A model generated the notes under the pieces. The model did no database searches. It saw nothing but the letters and a program-made list of their open reading frames with translations, and was not told the DNA's origin. 64,000 nucleotides of DNA, from contig SOJW01000040.1 of the NCBI GenBank assembly GCA_004375895.1, positions 1 to 64,000 of the forward strand. The letters are read 5' to 3'. Position numbers and translations under genes: made by a program. Each line of letters begins with the position of its first letter. The first letter of the stretch is position 1. Positions 58,106-64,000 of this stretch are shown piece after piece. Source of the DNA: Candidatus Stahliibacteriota bacterium. Lineage in GTDB: Bacteria; Hydrothermota; Tepidihabitantia; B3-TA06.

Positions 58106-59416
58106 ATGAATATTAAATCTTTCTTAGCCTTTGCTTTAATTGCTTTAGGTCTTTGCTCCTGTGCCGTGATCAGGGGTATTAAAGGGCTGAAGGAGAGGCC
58201 CCAGGTTATCGAGATATTCGGCACCGAACACTACTACGAGATGGATGCCGGGGCGTGGGAGCCTGAGGAGGTTTACATCCCGTTGGGAGAGAATTTCCAG
58301 TTCTGGTATCTTTGGCAGGGGGAGAGTCAGATCACCTGGCGCACCGAGAACGGGGTCCTTTACCTTAACGGCGAGCCTGTGGGCGTGGATCTGAACAAAG
58401 CCTCTTCTTACAACATTCCCGACCCTTCCGCCATCCGCACTGTCACCACCAACTCCTCATCGACCAGAGGCCTTGATCGGTTCCCAAACCTTAACGCGGT
58501 GGTAATGCACTCCATAGGTCTAAGTGATCGGACCCTTAAAGAGCTCAGTGAATTTCCTGATCTAGGGCTCATCTCCCTTTCCTGTCCGCCTACTCCATCG
58601 GTTCCCTTTTCCCGGACTATCGAGGTAACCAATGAGGGTCTTGTTCACCTTAAGAATCTTCCCCGGCTCAAGGTGCTTTCCCTGGATGACACCAGGATAT
58701 CCAGTGCAGGGCTTATCCACCTCAGGGATGTCGAGAGTCTCAGGTTCTTATCCTTGCGAAACAATATATGTGACGATTATCTGGAGCATTTGGCGGCTCT
58801 GCCCAATCTCAAGGTTCTTTACCTGGATAACACTTATGTTACCTATACCGGCCTGGCAAAGCTTGCCCCGCTTACCGGGCTTAAGGCCCTGGGGCTGTCA
58901 CATACCACGGTGACCGATTCGGGACTTGCGATCATTAAAGGATTCCTGAATCTGCGCTGGCTCTTATTGTCCGAAACCCAGATAACCGATTCGGGTCTTC
59001 GCCATCTTTCCGGTCTGTCCGAATTGCGCTGGCTGGATATCTCCAACAACTTTCTAACCGATAACGCGTTTGTACACATTAAAGGGCTTGGAAAGATGAT
59101 ATGGATTGACCTTTCCGGCAACCGCGTCAGCGATGCGGCCCTTGACAACCTAAAGGGTATGAAGCACCTTCGCTGGATATGGCTTAGGAGTACTCAGATT
59201 ACTGACCAGGGTTTGGTCATCCTGTCTGAATTCAGAAACCTGCATGGGCTCGATCTGCGCAACTGCCGCCGCATCACCGACGCCGGCCTGCGTCATCTAA
59301 AGCGTTGCAAAAATTTGCGTATGGTTCGATTGTATGACACACGGGTATCAAAGAAAGGGATTGAAAGCCTCCGCAAAGCCCTACCCCACTGTGAGGTGAT
59401 TGCCGAACCGTGGTGA
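58106..59416 (+). CDS. Leucine-rich-repeat lipoprotein
   Basis: Lipobox LGLCSCAV; repeated LSxTxITDSGLxxLxxLxxLRWL units. Confidence 0.92.
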   Translation: MNIKSFLAFALIALGLCSCAVIRGIKGLKERPQVIEIFGTEHYYEMDAGAWEPEEVYIPLGENFQFWYLWQGESQITWRTENGVLYLNGEPVGVDLNKASSYNIPDPSAIRTVTTNSSSTRGLDRFPNLNAVVMHSIGLSDRTLKELSEFPDLGLISLSCPPTPSVPFSRTIEVTNEGLVHLKNLPRLKVLSLDDTRISSAGLIHLRDVESLRFLSLRNNICDDYLEHLAALPNLKVLYLDNTYVTYTGLAKLAPLTGLKALGLSHTTVTDSGLAIIKGFLNLRWLLLSETQITDSGLRHLSGLSELRWLDISNNFLTDNAFVHIKGLGKMIWIDLSGNRVSDAALDNLKGMKHLRWIWLRSTQITDQGLVILSEFRNLHGLDLRNCRRITDAGLRHLKRCKNLRMVRLYDTRVSKKGIESLRKALPHCEVIAEPW

Positions 59417-59425
59417 TAGGTTGGT

Positions 59426-59668
59426 TTGGGCTATACCCTGGGCAAGGGCAACATCACCGTATCCGACGAGGGCGAGCCGCGTGTCCGTTTCGAGCTCGCT
59501 GACGGCTCCAAAGGCATCGAGGTCTGCCTGACCGATGAAGCCAAGGCGCGAATAGCTTCTGCTAACGGCTGGGACGAAGCCGATCGGCTGGGCCGCCATA
59601 TGCTTACCGACCCTGAGGAAGAACTCTTTATAGTTAACCACGCCGTAGCTGCAACAGGTAACCCTTAA
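59426..59668 (+). pseudogene. Truncated FmdE-like duplicate
   Basis: TLGKGNITVSDEGEPRVRFEL identical to the intact copy at 59927-60364; N-terminal half absent. Confidence 0.8.
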
Positions 59669-59781
59669 TATCCTCCCAACATGGAGCTTGCACTATCTTA
59701 AGGAGTAAGCCAATGTAGCCTATTTTTGGTGTGGGATTTACGAGGGGGCTAACTTCCACATCTCTTGAGTTATATCTTATC

Positions 59782-59820
59782 GGGGTCCCAGCGGCGTTGT
59801 GAAGCAACGGCGTGGGGTGA
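59782..59820 (+). repeat. Family G hairpin repeat
   Basis: GGGGTCCCAGCGGCGTTGTGAAGCAACGGCGTGGGGTGA. Confidence 0.8.
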
Positions 59821-59926
59821 TTATTTCATCTTCTCCCGGCTGTAGGCTATAATCTCGGCGTAGCGGCAACTCCGCGTTGCCGTTTTATAATCCTTGACTA
59901 GAAAGCCCGCTCGCTTAGAATCGGGG

Positions 59927-60364
59927 ATGCATAAAGAACTCTCGCACGAGGAGACGCTTGCGTTCCTTGCTCGCTTTCACGGACACATCGGGCCTTATCT
60001 GGTGCTTGGCTACCGGGCTGGGGTTATTGCTAATCGTATTCTGGGTGAAGACCCGTTCTGCAAGCGTGCCCATACCATGACCGGATTTAAGCCCCCGATT
60101 TCCTGCTTTACCGACGGTATTCAGCTCGGCTCGTGCTGCACCCTTGGCAAGGGCAACATCACCGTATCCGACGAGGGCGAGCCGCGTGTCCGCTTTGAGT
60201 TAAGGGATGGTTCCAGGTCTCTCGAAATCTCTCTGAGTGACGATGCCAAGGCACGGATAGCTACCGCCCACGACTGGGACGGTGCGGAACGGTTGGCACG
60301 CCAGATGCTTACCGACCCTGAGGAAGAACTCTTCATGCTCACCCACCATACGCCCAGCGGGTAA
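59927..60364 (+). CDS. FmdE-like (formylmethanofuran dehydrogenase subunit E family) protein
   Basis: FHGHIGPYLVLGYRAGVIANRIL...DGIQLGSCCTLGKGNI; TTGACT-N16-TAGAAT 6 nt before the ATG. Confidence 0.87.
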   Translation: MHKELSHEETLAFLARFHGHIGPYLVLGYRAGVIANRILGEDPFCKRAHTMTGFKPPISCFTDGIQLGSCCTLGKGNITVSDEGEPRVRFELRDGSRSLEISLSDDAKARIATAHDWDGAERLARQMLTDPEEELFMLTHHTPSG

Positions 60365-60467
60365 CCCTTCCTCTCCTCCCGGCATGGGGGCTGGCACTGT
60401 CTTGGAGGCAGGATAGCTTCGGTACGGGATGCACGGTGGGACTTCTAAATCCTTGGATTGCATCTTA

Positions 60468-61352
60468 TCATCGTAATAACGTTTCAGATTCCCCTTGCGC
60501 TGGCGCTGTGTTCGATGAATCTGTCTGCTCAAGGCTTGACAGATCAACAGTCCGGCCCGCGCCCAGCCTTAAGAATCTATTCTTGTAGTGCTGTGCAAAC
60601 AGCTCTATCGCTCGGTCGCCTGAGCAGTGGCAGGGTCCGGCGTATCGCACACCCAGTTCACTGAACTCCGAGATAATCCTTTTGATTTGCGCATCACTGT
60701 GTCCCAGGAGATGAAACCCGCCCATCACCAGCAACACCTCCTCACCTGTAAGCTCCTTTGCCTTCTTTACTATATTTACCACCCCGGGATGGGCGCAGCC
60801 GGTGATCACTATCAAACCTTTATCCGTGGGGATTGCAAGGGACTGTTCCTTTATCATGGTTCCCATCTCGCCGGTGGAGAGGGCGTGCTCAGAGATCTTA
60901 GCCGGTCCAGCTACTTCAACGACCTCTGCACCGTGTCCTTTTGCCTCGTTCTTGATACTCGGAGGGAAAGACCTCAGAACGTAAACAGTAACGTTGGGGT
61001 TTGCGGAAAGGAAGCTTGCCAGACCACCTACATGGTCCCCGTGCCCGTGGGAAAGCACAACCATGTCCACTTGCTTGGGATCGATCTCCAGCTTATTCAT
61101 ATTGGACATAAGTATCTCGCCGTCGCCGCCTGTATCGAAGAGGATCGTTTTATCCAATCCTTCGATCAAACAGGCAAACCCCCAGTCAGGCTCAAGACCC
61201 TCCTTCCATAACCGGTTGTCGTAGACGACGGTTATCTTGAGGCCCTCGATACCTACCGTCTCAATCTCTCCAGTCATGAGTTGCTCCTTTGAGCTTGCAC
61301 GGCAACTGGCGATCAACGCCGTTGCTAAGATCGCTAAGATAGCCCTTTTCAC
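60468..61352 (-). CDS. MBL-fold hydrolase lipoprotein
   Basis: LSHGHGDHVGGLASFL, VITGCAHPGVVNIVKKAKEL, MGGFHLLGH; lipobox LIASCRA. Confidence 0.88.
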   Translation of the reverse strand: MKRAILAILATALIASCRASSKEQLMTGEIETVGIEGLKITVVYDNRLWKEGLEPDWGFACLIEGLDKTILFDTGGDGEILMSNMNKLEIDPKQVDMVVLSHGHGDHVGGLASFLSANPNVTVYVLRSFPPSIKNEAKGHGAEVVEVAGPAKISEHALSTGEMGTMIKEQSLAIPTDKGLIVITGCAHPGVVNIVKKAKELTGEEVLLVMGGFHLLGHSDAQIKRIISEFSELGVRYAGPCHCSGDRAIELFAQHYKNRFLRLGAGRTVDLSSLEQTDSSNTAPAQGESETLLR

Positions 61353-61391
61353 CTTTTCCTCCTCCTTGCTACGGAAGCCAAAAAGGATCCT

Positions 61392-61883
61392 CTAAAGCTT
61401 GGCCAGACGCTTCTCGAAGTCTCGAACCTTCCAGGTCTTGCGGATTTTTTCGACGGTGTGACCCTCGGCTTCAAGCTTCTCCGCGTAGGTTTCCATCCCG
61501 CCCGGGAACTTGGGATTGAGTTCACCCTTGGATTTAAGCACCCGCCAGTAGGGGGCGATCCGCTTGCGGCCAGCTGCCCGATCCTCCTCTGCGGCTTTAG
61601 CCACTATATTCAGGAAGATGCCGGTGGTCATCGGGCAGGCTGAGTCCGTGCCGAAATCCTCACACAGCCTGTCCATGATCGCAGATACCGTTGCCAGCTT
61701 GCCTTTCGGTATCTTGCGTACGATCCCGTCGATTATCATGGGTGTGGCAATGATCATCTTGCCCTGCCCGAACCTGGGCTGCATCTTCGGCGGGACATCA
61801 ACCACCTTCGGCTCAGCCGGGTTTTCCATCTTATCCCGCCAGGATTTCTTGGACTTCCAGGTGATCTTGGATTTGGACTTCAT
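61392..61883 (-). CDS. MGMT/alkyltransferase-like fold protein
   Basis: VRKIPKGKLATVSAIMDRLCEDFG, ACPMTTGIFLNIVAKAA, YWRVLKSKGELNPKFPGG; start MKSKSK after AGGAGGT. Confidence 0.65.
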   Translation of the reverse strand: MKSKSKITWKSKKSWRDKMENPAEPKVVDVPPKMQPRFGQGKMIIATPMIIDGIVRKIPKGKLATVSAIMDRLCEDFGTDSACPMTTGIFLNIVAKAAEEDRAAGRKRIAPYWRVLKSKGELNPKFPGGMETYAEKLEAEGHTVEKIRKTWKVRDFEKRLAKL

Positions 61884-61975
61884 GCTCTCTACCTCCTTTG
61901 ATCGGCTTATACTATGCAAAACGAACAAGCTGTCAATGATTCTCTCCTCGGCGTTATCTAACAACGACATCTCTA

Positions 61976-62060
61976 CCCCCTCCCTTGAGTGGAGGGGGTA
62001 GGGGGAGGGTGATTGGGCTCACCTCCTCTTTAATCCTCCCCCATCAAGGGGGAGGATTTT
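61976..62060. repeat. CCCTCCCTT/CCTCCCCCATCAAGGGGGAGG repeat
   Basis: Same palindromic family as at 38.06-38.22 kb. Confidence 0.75.
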
Positions 62061-62108
62061 TACCACCACACCGTCCTTGCGGGACGACGAGGAGACCTCG
62101 AATAACAT

Positions 62109-62158
62109 GTAGTGCGAGGCTTTAGCCTCGCTAGCGAACCTGAAGGTTCGCACTACAC
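62109..62158. repeat. Inverted repeat GTAGTGCGAGGC...GGTTCGCACTAC
   Basis: GTAGTGCGAGGCTTTAGCCTCGCTAGCGAACCTGAAGGTTCGCACTAC. Confidence 0.75.
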
Positions 62159-62168
62159 ACTAGTTAAC

Positions 62169-62198
62169 GCTCCTTTTCGCCCACGGCGAAAAGATCGC
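62169..62198 (-). repeat. Family H hairpin repeat copy 8
   Basis: GCTCCTTTTCGCCCACGGCGAAAAGATCGC. Confidence 0.85.
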
Positions 62199-62229
62199 AG
62201 GGAAAAATCAATGAACGCAGTAGCGCCCT

Positions 62230-63990
62230 CTATTTTTTATTTCGGTTTTCACGGCGAAGGGGCGCATCGCCGGAGGTGTTAAGTATCTCCGCAACCACCT
62301 CCTCAAACTTCCTGGCTTTCCCCTTCTTTAGCATCGCTTCGAATTCCTCGGGTGATAGCTTGGATTTAAGCTCGGCAAGCAGGTTATCTGCTTTATCCCT
62401 GGTGTCTTTTTCTGCGCCAGGGTTCTCAATCACCACCGCGAGAAGTTCCAGCGCCCTATGGGGTTCATCCTTTTGGGCAAGCAGTTGTGCTGTTTCAACT
62501 AAAATGTCTGCTTCTGCCATCACGCGTTTTATTTTGGTTGCTAACTCTAAGGCATCCCGGAAGTAGCTGCCCGCTTCTTCATATTTGCCAAGAGCGCAGG
62601 CAACCTTGCCCAGGCCCTTCAGGGAGAAAGATTTCCCCCATGGATTGTCCATTCCCTTAGAAATTTCCAGACCCTCCTGATGGAACCTTCTTGCTTCCCC
62701 CCAGGCTCCCAGAGCAAAGGCCACATCGCCCATGTGGTTCAAGCAGAAGACCATACCTTCCCGGTCGCCGACTTCCCTGGAGATATCAAGCGCTTCTGAA
62801 AGGAGCCCTCGCGCTCTTTCGTACTCCTTCTTGTAGAGCGCGGCCTCGCTCATGTTTCCAAGAACGATATCCATCCCCCAGCGGTGCCCCAGCTCTTTGT
62901 AAATGGCAAGGCTTTCGGCATAGCAGCGGTTCGCCTCGTCATAGGCTCCCATCGCCAGAAGGGCGTTTCCCATGTTGTTGAGGGTCCTTGCCAGACCTCG
63001 GTAATTGCTCATCTTTCTGTGCACCGCAAGACTCTCTTCACTCTTTGCCCTTGCTTCTTCATACTCCCCCTGATTTATGGCAATACTGGCCAGGCCTGAG
63101 AGGGCATTGCCTATCTTAACCTCGTCGTCGATCTCGCGGCTCAGGACAAGGCTTTCGGCAATAAACTCGCGTGATTTATCGTACTCGCCAAGACGGTGAC
63201 AGATGGTTCCCAGGGCGCTAAGAACAAAGATGATCTCCTTTTTTGCATCGAGCTTACAGAAGACAGGAAGAGTTCTTTCAAGAAGCGACTTGCCCTCCTG
63301 GTAGTCTCCCAGTCGATAGGTGAACGCTGCTTCGAAGGCTCCGACCTTTGCAGGCACCAGACCTTCGCTTCCCTCGATCTCTGCCGCCGCCCAGGAAAAG
63401 AGATCCTTGCCTTCCGCGAAACGCCCTTGGTGTTCGTAGAACAAAGAGAGGCTCTCAAGATACTTGGCGATCGTCACGAGGTCCTTTTTCCCCACCGCCC
63501 AGCGGAATCCCGCACGGATGTTCTCGATCTCGGCTCTGATCTCCTCCAGGGCCTCCTTCTGCCTCGCGCCGGTAAGCTCGGGCTCCCTTTGATCCAGTGC
63601 CTGTCCCTGGTAGGCGGCGTGGAGGTCTTTTGTCTTCCCGTGCTCCTCGGTATCCTCTGCCAGCTTCTCCTCGGAGTATCGCCTTAAGACCTCCAGCATC
63701 TGGTAGCGGCCGGAGACGTCTTTTGTAATGAGCGACTTGTCTATCAGAAGCGAGAGCAGGGGCAGCGAGGCACCTGCAATCCGCTCTGCCGCTTGGCGGG
63801 AGAAACCAGCTCTGAATACCGAGAGCCTGCGGAACGCATCTTTCTCCTTCTCGTTCAGGAGCTTCCATGAGTAGTCGAAAACGAGCTTCAGGCTTCGGTG
63901 CCTTTCAGGAACGTCGCGAAGGGGGGTGGCCAGGAAATCGTAGCCTCGCTCGATCTCCTCGGCAATCTCGGCCAGGGAGAGTGCGCGCAC
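62230..63990 (-). CDS. C-terminal part of a STAND/AAA-type ATPase regulator with TPR array (5' end outside window)
   Basis: Post-NTPase winged-helix segment LVFDYSWKLLNEKEKDAFRRLSVFRAGFSRQAAERIAG...LLIDKSLI, then multiple TPRs; ORF runs to the window edge. Confidence 0.8.
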   Translation of the reverse strand: MRALSLAEIAEEIERGYDFLATPLRDVPERHRSLKLVFDYSWKLLNEKEKDAFRRLSVFRAGFSRQAAERIAGASLPLLSLLIDKSLITKDVSGRYQMLEVLRRYSEEKLAEDTEEHGKTKDLHAAYQGQALDQREPELTGARQKEALEEIRAEIENIRAGFRWAVGKKDLVTIAKYLESLSLFYEHQGRFAEGKDLFSWAAAEIEGSEGLVPAKVGAFEAAFTYRLGDYQEGKSLLERTLPVFCKLDAKKEIIFVLSALGTICHRLGEYDKSREFIAESLVLSREIDDEVKIGNALSGLASIAINQGEYEEARAKSEESLAVHRKMSNYRGLARTLNNMGNALLAMGAYDEANRCYAESLAIYKELGHRWGMDIVLGNMSEAALYKKEYERARGLLSEALDISREVGDREGMVFCLNHMGDVAFALGAWGEARRFHQEGLEISKGMDNPWGKSFSLKGLGKVACALGKYEEAGSYFRDALELATKIKRVMAEADILVETAQLLAQKDEPHRALELLAVVIENPGAEKDTRDKADNLLAELKSKLSPEEFEAMLKKGKARKFEEVVAEILNTSGDAPLRRENRNKK

Positions 63991-64000
63991 CCATGAGGAG

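Noticed and set aside
206-62981. Numerous antisense or overlapping ORFs in the supplied track (for example 684-1052, 4763-4978, 15759-16394, 32142-32744, 43854-44282)
   Set aside because: They lie opposite or out of frame with strongly supported genes, have biased composition, and lack RBS, domains or promoter support.

Overview
This is a dense bacterial chromosome segment of roughly 50% GC, probably from an uncultured Gram-negative lineage. Candidates are the FCB superphylum or WOR-3-like bacteria, inferred from PorV, T9SS-like tails, TonB receptor, LptFG and MacAB-TolC content; taxonomy is not proven. The core backbone includes rpmH-rnpA-yidD-yidC-jag-mnmE, accD, a TGS-uridine kinase, a SufS/NifU-like/YceD cluster, lptF/lptG, xerC/D, a beta-CASP nuclease, tRNA-Leu(GAG) and tRNA-Gly(CCC). 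Accessory regions include:
- a G1P dehydrogenase beside two tandem paralogous radical SAM genes
- a promoter-driven two-gene module (winged-helix-like plus class III cyclase-like)
- an archaeal-type FBP aldolase/phosphatase
- a glycan locus with a truncated glycosyltransferase duplicate
- a TonB receptor / T9SS-like surface protein / PorV / TolC-MacAB block
- a possible gasdermin-like orphan
- a rve-type IS whose catalytic core has been replaced by a hairpin repeat
- HEAT and LRR lipoproteins, FmdE duplicates, and a truncated STAND/TPR regulator.
The most notable non-gene signals are two dispersed palindromic repeat families whose stems covary between copies, a repeat-dense island at 37.6-38.2 kb, and a promoter grammar (TTGACN-N16-TANNNT). 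In about ten genes the -10 box lies 6-8 nt before the start codon, which predicts leaderless mRNAs. All assignments come from reading the sequence; no database search was run.
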